Assembly (NCBI GenBank): GCA_029204225.1
Contig: CM055096.1
Location: forward strand, 42,654,901 to 42,718,900
Direction of reading: 5' to 3'
Length of the DNA: 64,000 bases
Source: Diphasiastrum complanatum
Taxonomy: Eukaryota; Streptophyta; Lycopodiopsida; Lycopodiales; Lycopodiaceae
Part shown: positions 43,829 through 55,589 of the stretch, one piece after another
Numbering within the stretch: position 1 is the first letter of the stretch
Layout of the letters: the number at the start of each line of letters is the position of its first letter
Translations under genes and position numbers: made by a program
The notes under the pieces: generated by a model
Told to the model about the DNA's origin: nothing
What the model saw: only the letters and a program-made list of their open reading frames with translations
The model's database searches: none

Positions 43829-44618
43829 CATAGTTGCAGCGAATCTCGATTCGGTGGGTCTGCGATTCGCGGGTCGCGATTCAACGAATCGCGATTCGCG
43901 ACCCAGAATCGCAAAAAAAAAAAACAAATTTTTTTTTGGGAAAAATAGCTTATTGCTGAAATTTTTTTAGGGGATCAATGGTCAAACCAGCGTTTTGCCT
44001 CTCAGAAGTGCACTAGATGAGGCACAAACAGATCTTATTTTCAGTAGCTATCCGGTTGTCATTTGCTCTGGTTTTCAGTAAATGTTAATGCTACAGTTTG
44101 AACTATCAACTGTATGGATGATGATCACTTTTGCAATTGGTTCACTAGAGATGTGAGTGCAATATACATACAGTTGGGGGCATAAATATTGGGCCCTTCT
44201 CGGCGCGCATTTGGACCCCATTTTTATCTACAGGGGGGCAGTGGCATTGTTATCTACAGTGTCTATATAGCAAGAAGCTCTAGGGGGTTCGGGGGAAAGT
44301 AGCCCCCCGGGAAACGGGGGGTTTGGGGGGGAACGCCCCCCAACGGCGGGGTCCGGGGGCTCTTCATAATTTGGCCTTCCAACTCCCCGAGTGAAAACAC
44401 ACTTTTTGGTGTTTCACACCCGAAACAGTCGTGCAAACTACACAATCATAATCCCCTCGATCAGAGGTTTCATCTGATACCCATATTGCCTAAAAAAATT
44501 TCAAAAAAAAAAAAAAATCGATTCTACATGATTTTGGGAAAATCCCGAATCGCGAATCGGAATCGCGATTTTGAATCGCGAATCGGAATCGCGATTCGGG
44601 AATCGCCCTGCAACTATG
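43829..44618. mobile_element. Non-autonomous hAT-like DNA transposon (790 bp)
   Basis: The perfect 11-bp terminal inverted repeats CATAGTTGCAG...CTGCAACTATG are flanked by identical 8-bp target duplications GTTAGGAT (43821-43828 and 44619-44626). An 8-bp duplication and CA...TG ends are typical of hAT elements. Both subterminal regions (43840-43915, 44515-44605) are packed with palindromes such as GAATCGCGATTCG, likely transposase-binding repeats. The interior encodes nothing long and has a strong G/C-tract block at 44280-44360 that could form hairpins or G-quadruplexes. It is intact at both ends, hence a fairly recent insertion. Mobilisation would need a transposase from elsewhere. Confidence 0.85.
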
Positions 44619-44667
44619 GTTAGGATCATATATTGTCATGTATATAATCAGTTTTGTGAAGGATTTG

Positions 44668-44825
44668 GAGGAGCCTCACCGAACGGAATTGGAGGAGCCT
44701 CACAGAATGAAATCTGTGATGCAAGAGGGGTGCAAGTAAAAAATGTGCCCTTTTCTACACCCACCTTATGAGGCAAGAGGGGTGCAAGTAAAAACATGTG
44801 CCCTTTTTTACACCCACCTTCCGCC
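44668..44825. repeat. Short tandem duplications
   Basis: GGAGGAGCCTCAC occurs twice near 44668 and 44692. A 52-bp unit (GCAAGAGGGGTGCAAGTAAAA through ACACCCACCTT) starts at 44721 and 44773. Confidence 0.7.
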
Positions 44826-45430
44826 AGGAAGATGCATGTAAAAAGAATTTACGACAAAAAAGAAAAGAAAAGAAAAAAAAGGTAAAAAAAGATTTTACGA
44901 GGAGTTCGTATGCCCCCTAGGGCAGTTCCACCCACGACGAAGGACGTCTACCCTCTTGCCATCTTCGAGCAGACACCTTTCTTGGGCGGAACACCCTAGG
45001 AGAGTGTCCTTCCCTCGCCGGAAATTTGATTTTGTATGTGAATATTTATGGCAACATAGAAGTATTTTAGGTAACAAGTGTCTTGAGTTGTAGAATTTTA
45101 ATAGCAACAAAATCATAAAAAACCCACAGCCTTCCTACTTCCATAACAAATAGTAAGGTTTTGAAGGCTGTTAACAACCTCTAAAAACCCATCAGGGTGT
45201 GAAAGATTTGAGAGGAGAGTATCCAATTCATAATATTGTGAGCAATGAGACAGACAGCAGCCCACTTTGTGAATCTGTATATGTGGATCTAGATTGCACA
45301 ATGCTTGCACACTTGAGACAAATATGGAGCATCTCTATTCTCACCTACGCTATCTGGCTGTGATCACCCTTTTCCTTCCCCCGCTTTCTACGTGATCTTC
45401 ATCGTTCCTTCTCCAGCAATCAATTGATGG

Positions 45431-45437
45431 TATAAAA
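45431..45437 (+). promoter_or_regulatory. Candidate TATA box
   Basis: TATAAAA lies 114 bases before the start codon of the cysteine-rich peptide gene, allowing a leader of about 80 bases. Confidence 0.5.
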
Positions 45438-45544
45438 TCACATCAACTCTTGCTGATTGTGGCATTGAGATTGTGGTTTAGTTGGATCTTCTGTTCTTAC
45501 ACCTTGCTTCAGTTAGCCATCTAGCTACAAGCTCATCAGCTATC

Positions 45545-46399
45545 ATGGCAGGACTGATCAGCACAGAGATTGTAAAGGCGCTCCTCCTGTTCAGCTTGCT
45601 GCTCTCAGGTTAGCATTCAGCTGATGTTACCTAGAAGCAATGCACTGTCACAAGTAGCTGATTTATTCCAGTTAGTTTTGATGCTTGCAGTCACTAGATT
45701 GGACATGCACTATGCTTGGTGGCATGTTTCAGAATCGCTTGAAAATTTGCTTTTTGAGCTTTCATGTGGATGCTATGCATTTGTTCCTCTCCCTTAAAGC
45801 ACTCTTCCATAAATTTATTGTACATGTTACTGCCTTCCCTGTCACTAATCATGTTTCCCTGTTCAGTTGCGTTTGTCCAGATGGCGCATACATCATCGTT
45901 CAAAACGTCTAGGAAAGAAGTACGTGTCGTTTTTGTCTTTCAATTCCTACTTAAGTTTCGCTGTAGTGGTTAATCCATATTCTGAGTCCAATGGGCGTAT
46001 AAAATGTTTCTGATATATTGCTGTTCGGGTTACAGATAGCTCAGAGTGCTGAACTTGGAGCTGCTCAGCCTCGTTTGCTTTGTAATTTCCTTCACATACT
46101 GAGCAATTTAACTTCTAAAGCATCCCAATTAATGATTCAATGCGTATTGTTTAATCATTTTCAAAATGTTTAACTCAATGCTGACGGGCAGTGATTTCTT
46201 TCTTTCAGCTGATCAGTTGAGCGGATCATGTAAGAAAGTACACTGCTTGCAAGGAAACTATATACATTGCAATTCTGGGCTGGCAAAAAATCTGACGCAT
46301 CATTGTAGCTGCTGTGTGTTGAAACTTCATCACCCAAAAGCCTTGGGCTGCGCTGTCTACAATTCCAAACATGAACTATTAGAGAGTTGCCCAAAATAG
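45545..46399 (+). CDS. Secreted 8-Cys peptide, potato type II inhibitor-like
   Basis: Two exons, 45545-45608 and 46209-46399, joined through a phase-1 GT-AG intron (CTCAG|GTTAGC, TTTCAG|CT), encode 84 residues. Residues 1-22 are a signal peptide (hydrophobic ALLLFSLLLSA, likely cleaved after Ala22). The 62-residue mature part has eight cysteines at 29, 34, 42, 54, 56, 57, 69 and 82. The CxCC...GCxxY...C pattern resembles potato type II (Pin2) serine proteinase inhibitors, whose genes also have a single phase-1 intron at the signal peptide end. Those inhibitors are secreted and act against insect or microbial proteases. The loop between CC and GC is longer than usual and the reactive site cannot be assigned, so another defensin-like class is possible. 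The frame is intact, with a TATA box and AATAAA signal. Confidence 0.6.
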
Positions 46400-46582
46400 T
46401 GATCACCAATAACCAGGTTTTATTCTGATAGCCTGTCAAACTACAGAAGTATCGACAAAATGTTTCTCTCTCATTTCACATCGTATATGTATTCTCGTAT
46501 CATTCCCACCTAGAAATCTAAGACTTTCTCTTATTGATTATTTCTGTGATTTGGAAGCCAGCTGTTTTGCGGCCTTCTTCTG

Positions 46583-46588
46583 AATAAA
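46583..46588 (+). terminator. Candidate polyadenylation signal
   Basis: AATAAA lies 184 bases after the stop codon of the cysteine-rich peptide gene. Confidence 0.45.
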
Positions 46589-46599
46589 CTTTCAAATTG

Positions 46600-48298
46600 T
46601 GAAAATTATTTATTCCGCAACTGATGATCTCCACGATATAGAAGCTGTTCATTCAAATCGCTGAATCGTCTCAGTTTTCTGGCTTTTTATATCAAAAGAG
46701 AATCAAATTGTGTGAGTGTATATCATCAGTCCCAAACTGCAGCATATACACGGTACTATAGTAGAGCAGCTCCAAAGAACTCAGGTGTCTGTTCAACACA
46801 AAAAATCTAACAAACAAGCACTTCTCAAACACTTCCTGATTGAGTTTGTATCTCAAGAGTGTATTCTAAATCTAGGAAGGCTAAAAGACTCCATTAAAGT
46901 TGAACTCAGGTGTGACAATGATAGCTAAGCCTTCACTATTGCAGCTCTATGGCAGAAAAATCTTTACCAGATTCCTCCACAGCTCCAATCATACACTATA
47001 TGTAAAAATCCAGTGAACCCGAAATCAAGCATTCATCGTGTTCGTGTTCCCACATTCTCATGGCTGCCTGCAAAAGTTAAGTGGTCTAGAATAAGGACTA
47101 TGTTCTATACAAGGGAAAAAAGGAGGAAGTATCTCTAGAATTCTCTAGAGTAACTTTTAATGTTCACTTGTGAGTTCATTTGAGGATTATGGCCAGCTAC
47201 TAGCTGAGTTGTAAAGGTCTCTATAAATACCATTCTCCCACATGAAACTTGTGCACCCTCACCCTTGTACCTAAAATGATTGCAAAATGTGTCACATAAA
47301 CAATTCATGCATCATCATTCTCCATGGTAAATTCACTCACCAAGATCAATGAAATTTTTTGCCATCATTGAGAAGTCTTGATGACCACAAAAGTCATGTG
47401 AATTTTATGGTTATGGAATTTAATTTTACATTGAGAGTATAATTTTGTGGACAAGAATGTTTCATAATGAAATAGATTCTTATTTGAGGCTATTTGAGGA
47501 AATCTTTACATTAGGAAGACTCCTCACATAACAAAAAAATAATCAACCAAATGACACTAACCAACATACTAAAGATTGCCACAGATTCCTTAACAAAAAT
47601 TGTAAAATTTTAGCATTGTTCCATTTTTAACAACATTGTTAATTCCAAGTCAACTTGACTTCTTGATTGGTCGTGCTGAGTCTTGCTACTTGACCCATTT
47701 GACGTGCTCTCACTTTCAATTGATGTCTTGCAAAATCAATCTTTTCCATCATAACCAATTACCTAGCAAAAAGTCATCTAAAACATCAATCAATATTGCC
47801 AAAACCAAAGCAACCTTTTTGTCAAGTTGCAAACATGTAGAGCACAAAGACTAGATAGTCTAAGGCATTCTTTAAGACTTACATTGTATGAGTTACAGAA
47901 TACGTCATCATTAAAAAAAGACAAAAAGTTGATACATGGTGCACATATAGAAAATACAAACCATCAAATTGCACTACATTTTTCTAATGGTTGTTCTCAT
48001 TTTCTACAAATCCATCTACAATAGCCTTTCAACTTGTATTTGCCTTGGTAGTAGTGATAGCAACAAACAAAAATAATGAGGCTTACACCAATCATTACAA
48101 TCTTCCATATTTTAAATGGCCTTATATTCCACCGTTTGTATGGTTTGTAATAAAAGTATGCATTTTCAATGTTAGATAAGGCAAAATCAATAACAATAGT
48201 ATGCATGGATTATTAAATTCATGAAATTGTTTTCACATTCGCCATACCAAAGCATGAATAAAACAAGCACATACTCTTATATATGGAGCCATGATCAA
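46600..48298. other. Unassigned sequence
   Basis: No recognisable gene. TATAAATACC at 47223 follows a TCTCTAGAATTCTCTAGAG palindrome (47132-47150) and may be part of a solo LTR promoter. Confidence 0.35.
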
Positions 48299-48553
48299 AC
48301 TATGGTTTCGTTTCTAATTACAAAGCTTTGCTAGCTTTCAGCCCTCTGCCTGACGAAGATGTTCGCAAACACGAAAGTCAAGAGACATGAAACTCGAAGA
48401 TGTTCGCGAACACGAAAGTCAAGAGATAGAAGCATGAAGATGTTCACGAACATCTGACAAAAAGACACGAACACGAAAGATTCGCGAACGAGAATCTTTT
48501 TTTTTTTTGCGGTCCAACACGAGAAAGTCTAATGACGGAAACGAAACCCTATT
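48299..48553. mobile_element. Short inverted-repeat element with TTCGCGAA repeats
   Basis: The ends TATGGTTTCGTTTCTAATTA and (inverse) TAGGGTTTCGTTTCCGTCATTA match closely. The interior has three tandem ~41-bp units, at 48355, 48396 and 48436, carrying GAAGATGTTCGCGAACACG, plus GATTCGCGAACGAG. No target duplication was found, so the ends are approximate. Confidence 0.5.
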
Positions 48554-49469
48554 ATGCCCTAACACTCCAAAAAGTACCAGCAAAGATCATGCAAGTACCC
48601 AGGAGTACAAATATCTGATATGATGACATGACGTCAGCAGATACACTCTAGGTCGTGGCTAATCTACCACTCTTGTAATTTCTTGATTAGTTGTAGACGC
48701 TTAATCACTCTAATCTTAAAGTTACATAGAGCGACTCTATACTGGAATTTACTTGACATATACACACATACAAACATGAAACAATCTGATGCTAGTAAGC
48801 AATCAAGATGAAATACAGACAAGAAGTCTGCCTGCGTGCGAGATGAGTTCTGTGATCAGGATCCATAGAGATCCACAAGTCCGCTTGTAAGCGAGACATC
48901 CATTCGTGACAGAAATTGTATTTCTCTCATGCCAACACATTGCGTGGATATGCATGCAGTGCTCTAAGAATCAAAGAAAATCAATAGATGATCTTGTAGC
49001 CATTGAGCACATGTCTTCTTTTTTCATTGTATGATCTTGTATGCAAATGTGTGCTATTATTCGTGTGTCTGATTCTCCCATTAATTTCAATTCTGCACAT
49101 TGGTTGAATTCTTTGAATGCTGCATTAATTTATAAACATAGATCAACAGTGCCTGACTACATTTTGGAGGACTATAGGAGTGACTCAGCTGGCAGTGTCC
49201 AGTGACCACATTTGAACTCCATCCGAATTCACCAGAGAATCGCGGTTGCTTCGCGGCAGCGACAGTTTTGTGAAGGATTCGCGAAAAACACTTCTCATCA
49301 AATTTGATTAAAAAGACACCTAACATTTGTGTAAATTTTCACTATTGCAGAGATGTTCTTTGGTGTCACACTGCACAATTGATGATCTTACAAACAAAAT
49401 CAGGGACATTGATTTTTTATCTTCTTTGGCATTAGACTTAGAATTTGCTTTGCACAGGAACATAGATCA

Positions 49470-49897
49470 TGCTACACAGTAACACAGACAGAAGACACTC
49501 TCCACAACAAACTCACATAACAACTATATTTCTCCAAATGAAATTACACTATACATATAGTTGTTCACTTAGGCAACCCATGCATGACCCAGGTTGTCGT
49601 TGGTGAGACGCGTGTCCCGTCGACTTGCCTCGTGGCAAGGCCAACTGATCCTTATCCACAGACAGAAGATACTCTCCACAACAAGCTCACATAACAACTA
49701 TATTTCTCCAAATGAAATTACACTGTACATATAGTTGTTCACTCAGGCAACCCATGCATGACCCAGGTTGCCGTTGGCGAGACGCGTGTCCCGTCGACTT
49801 GCCTCGTGGCAAGGCCAACTGATCCTTATCCACTGATAGGACCCACAATACAGTAACACAGTGATTCTTCTGTAATTCTAACTTTCTCCCTTAAAGT
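49470..49897 (-). repeat. Copia 3' LTR (minus), left end uncertain
   Basis: On the minus strand it follows the RNase H stop and a purine tract (AAGGGAGAAAG). It starts GTTAGAATTACAG and holds TGTGGGTCCTATCAGTGG and GGATCAGTTGG, which recur at 55165-55229. The far end is not resolved because of the tandem duplication. Confidence 0.55.
49485..49832 (-). repeat. 174-bp tandem duplication in copia 3' LTR
   Basis: Two nearly identical 174-bp units, starting at 49485 and 49659, contain CAACTATATTTCTCCAAATG, GGCAACCCATGCATGACCC and GAGACGCGTGTCCCGTCGAC. They lie within the 3' LTR of the copia at 49.9-54.1 kb. High identity indicates a recent duplication. Confidence 0.85.
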
Positions 49898-49936
49898 AGA
49901 GTCACTTTTTATACAGTCATATACATAGCTTTAAAG

Positions 49937-50470
49937 TCAACAAACTTTAAGTACAGAAAGCTTTGATCTAAACTTATCAAACTTTTCTCCAGTAAGTGGC
50001 TTAGTGAAAATATCAGCTAGTTGTTCTTCTGTGTTACAATGAACAACATGAATTTCATGACTCAGCAGCCTCTCATGTATGAAGTGATACTGAATCTCAA
50101 TGTGTTTAGTTCTCGCATGGAACACTGGATTCTTTGCTAGCTGAATGCCACTCTGACTGTCGCTATGTAAAGTCGTGGGATTTTTCTGCTTCATGCCAAT
50201 TTCTTCCAAGATTTGTCTCAACCATATAGCTTCCTGTGCTGCACTACACATTGTCTTATACTCTACTTCTGTGGTGGAAAGAGCAATTGTACTTTGCTTC
50301 TTACTAGATCAGGAAAAGCAACTACCACAAAACTGGAATATATATCCTGTGGTGGATCTACGATCATCATAGTCACCTCCCCAATCCACATCCACATAGC
50401 CACACAACTCAGGTAAACCATCATGCTTCCTGTAAATCAAGCCATACTCTGAAGTGCCTTTCACATAACG
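49937..50470 (-). pseudogene. Copia RNase H
   Basis: Minus-strand frames give the RNase H with RRSTTGYIF, TTEVEYKTMCSAAQEAIWLR, LHSDSQSGIQLAKNPVFHAR, TKHIEIQYHFI and LADIFTKPL, ending at a natural stop (49937). A stop or shift near 50310 separates the two halves. The C-terminus is complete, unlike the copy at 15 kb. Confidence 0.88.
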
Positions 50471-50491
50471 CAAAATGCGTTTAGCTGCCTT

Positions 50492-52095
50492 CTAATGCGT
50501 TTTCGTAGGTGCTGCCATAAACTGACTTACAAGGCCAACAACATAGCATATATCTGGTCTAGTTGTGGTAAGGTAAATCAAGCTCCCTACTAACTGTCTA
50601 TATAGCGTAGCATTAAATGACTGTGACTCATCAAGCTTAGAAAGCTTTTTACCTGGTTCAATAGGAGTGTTTACTGGTTTGCAATCCTGCAACCTAAGCC
50701 TGTGCAACAACTCTTTGACATATTTCACCCTTCTTAAACCCACTTCATGTCCTTTTTGCCACACTTATACTCCAAGACAGTAATGCATCAGGCTGAGATC
50801 TGTCATCTCGAATTGTTCCATGAGTCTTTCTTGATCATGTTTATCATCTTTTGATTATTTTTCGTAATAATTAAGTCATCAACATAAAGAGCAATCAAAT
50901 AAACCATACCATCAGAGCATAAGACATATAGATTTGGATCAGAATGTGTTCTCACCATCCCCTTTGAAGGAAAGTAGGCATCAATCCTGGTATACCCTGC
51001 ACGTGGTGCTTGTTTAAGACCATAAAGCGCTTTCTTCAAGCGACATACTTTATTTTCATGTCCTTTTGTTACAAAGCCTTCATGTTGATCCATGAACACT
51101 TCTTCTTCTAACTCACCATTTAGAAAAGCAGATTTCACATCCATCTGATGCAAAGGCCAACCAAAATGTGAAGCTAAAGCAATAAGTAGACGTAGAGTAT
51201 TCCACTTACAAACCGGCGCAAAGGTCTCCTCATAGTCGATGCCTTTATTTTGTGCGTACCCTTTGATCACTAATCTTGCTTTGTGTTTTGCTATACTTCC
51301 ATATGCATGGTACTTGGTCCTGTATACCCGTTTGCAACCAATGGATTTCCTGCCAACTGGTGGTTCTACTAAGTCCCATGTGCTATGCTTAGCAATTAAC
51401 TCCATCTCCTCTCCCATGGCCTTGACCCAAATGTCATTATCCTTCGCTTCACCATAAGGCGAAGGTTCTTTGCTTTGAATAATGCTAGATAAGAGAGCAT
51501 AATTTGCTTCATACCTTTCAGGTAGTATCTTCTCTCTTGTTGATCTTCGTAGCTCTCCCTGGTTAGATGATCCTGGAAAGTCATCTATGTCGCAGCTCTC
51601 CAACAATCTCTCAAACCACTTAGGGAGCTTTCTGTCAGGTGATCGGCTTCCTGGTGAAAATTTATCCCACGATACATCCTTCTCCTTGCGTTTGTCACCT
51701 GCAACTTCAATCCTTCTTGCACCAAAAGGTTTGTCCCTACCTCTCCAACTTGTTTCTTGAGGTTGAGTAGTAGTATCTTGAGATGTATCCTCATGTTCAT
51801 CACTCGGAAGGTCAATGAATGGATCATCATTAGGTGGTATCATCACTATACCGTCTTTCCCACTAGATGTGTCTATCTTCTCAGCATCCTCGTCTTCATA
51901 CATCTTGGATTCATCAAAGATAACATCACGGCTTATATGGATTTTGTTTTCGACTGGATCAAAACATCTATAGCCCTTCACACGATCATCATATTCTAGG
52001 AATATGCACTTGATAGCTTTTACATCAAGTTTACGTCTCTCTTCTTTAGGAATGTGTAGAAAGGCCTTACAATTAAAGATTTGCAAGTGGTTCAC
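50492..52095 (-). pseudogene. Copia integrase tail and reverse transcriptase
   Basis: The frame 52095-50803 runs through FDPVENKIHISRDVIFDE and ARLVIKGYAQNKGIDYEETF, then LHQMDVKSAFLNGELEEEVF, LYGLKQAPRAGY and catalytic LYVDDLIIT. It breaks near 50805. The RT continues at 50764-50492 with RLRLQDCKPVNTPIEPGKKL and RQLVGSLIYLTTTRPDI. The active site is intact, but a frameshift prevents a full polyprotein. Confidence 0.9.
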
Positions 52096-52266
52096 CTTTG
52101 GCTTCTTCTTTGTGAATGTTCCTCAGGTGTTATATGGCAATGGTAGGACTTCTATTTTGAAGATAGACTGCCGTGCTACATGCTTCTGACCAAATATCTT
52201 TTGGTAGTTTCATCTCAGCTAGCATAGATCTGGCACTTTCCACAATCGTACAATTTTTGCGCTCAG

Positions 52267-53580
52267 CTACACCATTGAGAGCAGGATATGAGCTTGCGTA
52301 AATTGTCTTTTAATCCCACATTGATCACAAAGATCATTGAAGTCATTAGACTTGTACTCACCTCCACTATCTGATCTTAGGACTTTGATCTTCCTACCTG
52401 TCTGATTTTCAACCAATGCTTTGAAGCTCTTGAAGTTATCAAATGCATTTGATTTCTTCTTCAAGAAGTAGATCCACGTCTTACGTGACATATCATCAAT
52501 AAAGGTCATGAAATAGAAGGCTTTACCTAAGGACATAGTCCTCATAGGCCCGCATAAATCTGTGTGGATTAAATTCAGGATGTTCTTTGCTCTTGCAACA
52601 CCCCCTTTATTGAACTTCTCTCGATGCTGCTTCCCATATACACAAGATTCGCACATCGATTTCAAGTGATCTTCTATGGTAGGCAATCCTGTTACCGTCG
52701 CCAATTTTCTCATCAAACTGAGGCTTCCCAAGTTCAAGTGACCAAGTCTCTTATGCCACAACTTATTTTGCGAAGGAATGGACGATACAAGTCCATGTTG
52801 CCCCTTGATTGTAGCATTCAACCTGTACAATTTTTTATTGGACTCTCTTACTCCATCCGCAATAACTTTGAACTTTCGGTTCACATCCTTCACAAAGCAA
52901 CAATCATGGGCAAATTCTACTTTCAACTTTTGATCAGTAATGACTCCAACAGAAAGTAGATTTTTCTTCAAACTTGGTACGTAAAGTACCTCCTTGATTA
53001 TCCTGCTTTTGCCATCAGGAAGTTGGATTGAAACGATGCCTATCCCCTTGATCATGCACACCTCACCATTTGCTTGTGAGACAGATGTTCCATTATCCAA
53101 CACCTTCAAACTACTGAACCAATTCTTGTTACCTATCATGTGTCTTGTGGCTCCTGAGTCAATATACCATGCTTGATCATCTTGATTAGATGACAATGCA
53201 GATATGAAGATGCTAGAGTCTTCAATCTCACCCTCATCGACAAGGTTACTTGCTTGTTTTGGTTTTCCCTTGACTTGTTCTGCCAGGAATTTGTGACATT
53301 CACTCTTCCAATGGCCCTTTTTACCACAATGGAAGCACTTGTCTTTCTTCTTAGTTTTATTGGAAGATCCCTCATCCTCCTGAGATTTGGCAAATTGCTG
53401 CTTAGACTTCTTCTTGCCCTTGCCCTTGCCTTGTTTTTGGCGTGTCACAAGTGCCTGATTGTCAGCATTTTGACGTCTAGCTTTCACCATTTCTCGTCGT
53501 TGCTCTTCCTGCATCAAGATTCCTGTGAGCTCGTCAAAGGTTGGCAATCTTTCTCTTGATGCTATTCCACTCACAAACAT
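52267..53580 (-). pseudogene. Copia gag C-terminus, protease and integrase core
   Basis: The 437-codon minus frame shows the zinc knuckle CFHCGKKGHWKSEC, protease WYIDSGATRHM (catalytic D-S-G intact), LWHKRLGHLN with CESC (HHCC site), and integrase HTDLCGPM, LRSDSGGEY. The frame breaks near 52300, just before the expected catalytic Glu, and again near 52100. Confidence 0.9.
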
Positions 53581-54061
53581 CTGATAGGATTCTACAATGC
53601 CTCACAATGCATTGTGCACCAGCATCACGTATGCGCTCGCCAATAGAATGCAGTTCATCTCTCATTGTCTTGATTATGGTCATGTACGTCTGAATGTGCT
53701 CTCCTTGCTCCATGCGGGCACTATTCAACTTTGACTTTAGAAACATGATTCTTGATGGATTTGACGTTTTGAAATGCTCCTTTAGCACATCCCATGCCTG
53801 TCTAGGTGTAATAGCATCACAAATGTGGGTAATGATGTGATCCTTCACTGACAAGTTAATGAAGGTCAAAGCTTTCCTCAACTTTTTGTCGAACACTTTG
53901 ATGTCTGCTTCATTTGGCGGCCTTCTCTCATCACCTATGATGACTTCCCACATGTCTTTCTCCATCAGTATGTTTTTCATTTTGAATTTCCACACTACAT
54001 AGTTGGAAATCCCGTCCAATTTGCTACTTTCACTCAAAATGGACTCTCCCATGTTTGCCAT
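53534..54061 (-). pseudogene. Copia gag N-terminal half
   Basis: The frame starts MANMGESILSESSKLDGISN, then YVVWKFKMKNILMEKDMWEV, and continues with QAWDVLKEHFKT and LKSKLNSARMEQGEHIQTYM, the UBN2-type gag domain. A shift near 53590 connects it to the following gag-protease frame. The ATG at 54061 is the natural start. Confidence 0.88.
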
Positions 54062-55164
54062 CGCAAAACTGCTTGAAACTTCTGCCTTAGCCTAAGAACA
54101 ATATGCCGAGGCCAGCAGTGATGTCAGAAGTTGAAAATAATGACCTGCACTTTTTCCCTTACCAGGCCACTCGTCGCTTTTCCACCAATTTGAAAGCCAA
54201 ATTGGCGTCGCCTTCCGAAATGCACTCAGTCGTCAACTCCCAACAACGTGCCCAGTGGAATGGTGAAATCACTTCTGGCGTACTCTGAACACTTTCTCCA
54301 CTGCAATCACTCTGTTTTGCTGTACCGTACTTGTAGGTACAGTCCGGGTGCCCTTTGTTTGGAGGTTATAACCTTTCGTTTGGGTCAAAACGAGCAAAGG
54401 ACCCAAAAATAGGGACTTTTCTAGTTTTTGAACTGTTTCTTCACCTTGAAGAAACTTCACTCTTCACTTGTGAAGGGACCCAACTCAACTTTCAATATGA
54501 AAATTTGTAATGAAGTTGAAGGCCAGAATGCACTTCACTTCTTCAGGGCCCTGTTCGAAGCGCATCCAATGGCTGAACCAAATCTTGTGGTCCAAATTTC
54601 TCTCCCATCACAAGTTTTAGACCGTCAATTCATTTGACACCTCATACAAAGGTCCAAACTGCATCTGGGCATTGAACCATGCTCCTACAGTCGCTATGGT
54701 CTTCGAGACACTACAGTGACCATTGTGTTGGATGCGCGAATAGCCCGCGACCTCCCTGTCTGCGGCCGCGCCTCCCCACTCTAAAAAATGTTAGATTTAA
54801 CTCGCCTATGGATTGTTTTGAGCACAATCTGAGGCCTGGAGTAGGGTTGCCCCACTGCTTCCAAGACTGTAGAGTGTTCAGTCAGGAAATTTCGTGGAGA
54901 AAAGGTGATTTTAGCTCAACTTGACAAAGTGGCCGTTTTCACCTTTTTATCGCAAATCTACTAGGTTAACTGTCTGGAGACAAATCTCTGACATAAACCT
55001 CAGAGTCTCTCCATGGATGTTTGACAATGTGATTGGCTTCCTTCCTGTCCTTACGACATCCAAAACGGTGCGCAGACAGTGAAGAAATCACCAGTTATGT
55101 ATAAAAATTGTGCACCAATGCTTCTCTTTCCGTCTTCAACCCGCCGTAAACCCCAAACTCTCCA
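54062..55164 (-). other. Copia 5' leader
   Basis: About 1.1 kb between the gag start and the LTR fragment. No standard primer-binding site was seen. It includes two Glu/Phe-type direct words (CTTCACTTC...) but no gene. Confidence 0.4.
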
Positions 55165-55229
55165 ACTGATCCTTATCCACTGATAGGACCCACAGAACAG
55201 TAACACAATGATTCTACTTTAATTCTAAC
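55165..55229 (-). repeat. Copia 5' LTR fragment
   Basis: About 65 bp match the start of the 3' LTR (49819-49886), including CCTATCAGTGGATAAGGATC. The match ends sharply on the inner side, so most of the 5' LTR is deleted or replaced. Confidence 0.65.
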
Positions 55230-55589
55230 TATTAGATGATGCCCTAGTTGATGACGAGGATATCCATGATGTCACTAGTCACTATACACCTCATGTTGAT
55301 TCTATTCACTCCACCACACTCCTTCCACGTCCTCTACTCCTTCCATTGGTCCTGCCACGTCCTCTACTCCTTTGGAAAAAAGAACAAGACTTGGACGCAA
55401 TTTGACACAATTTGAAAATGAAAAAAAAATGTTGCGTACTGTACATATGTCCAAAATTGTCTTTGATTCTTTGTCTGAGCCTAAACTTCCAACTAAATTA
55501 GAATCATTAGTGAAACCTTTTGATAGAAATAGATATTCTTGTTGGCCCACTATAGTACCATTCCCGTTATATGGGACACCATTTTCATA

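Noticed and set aside
48355-48460. CRISPR-like array
   Set aside because: Three 41-bp tandem units without unique spacers, inside an inverted-repeat element of a plant genome.
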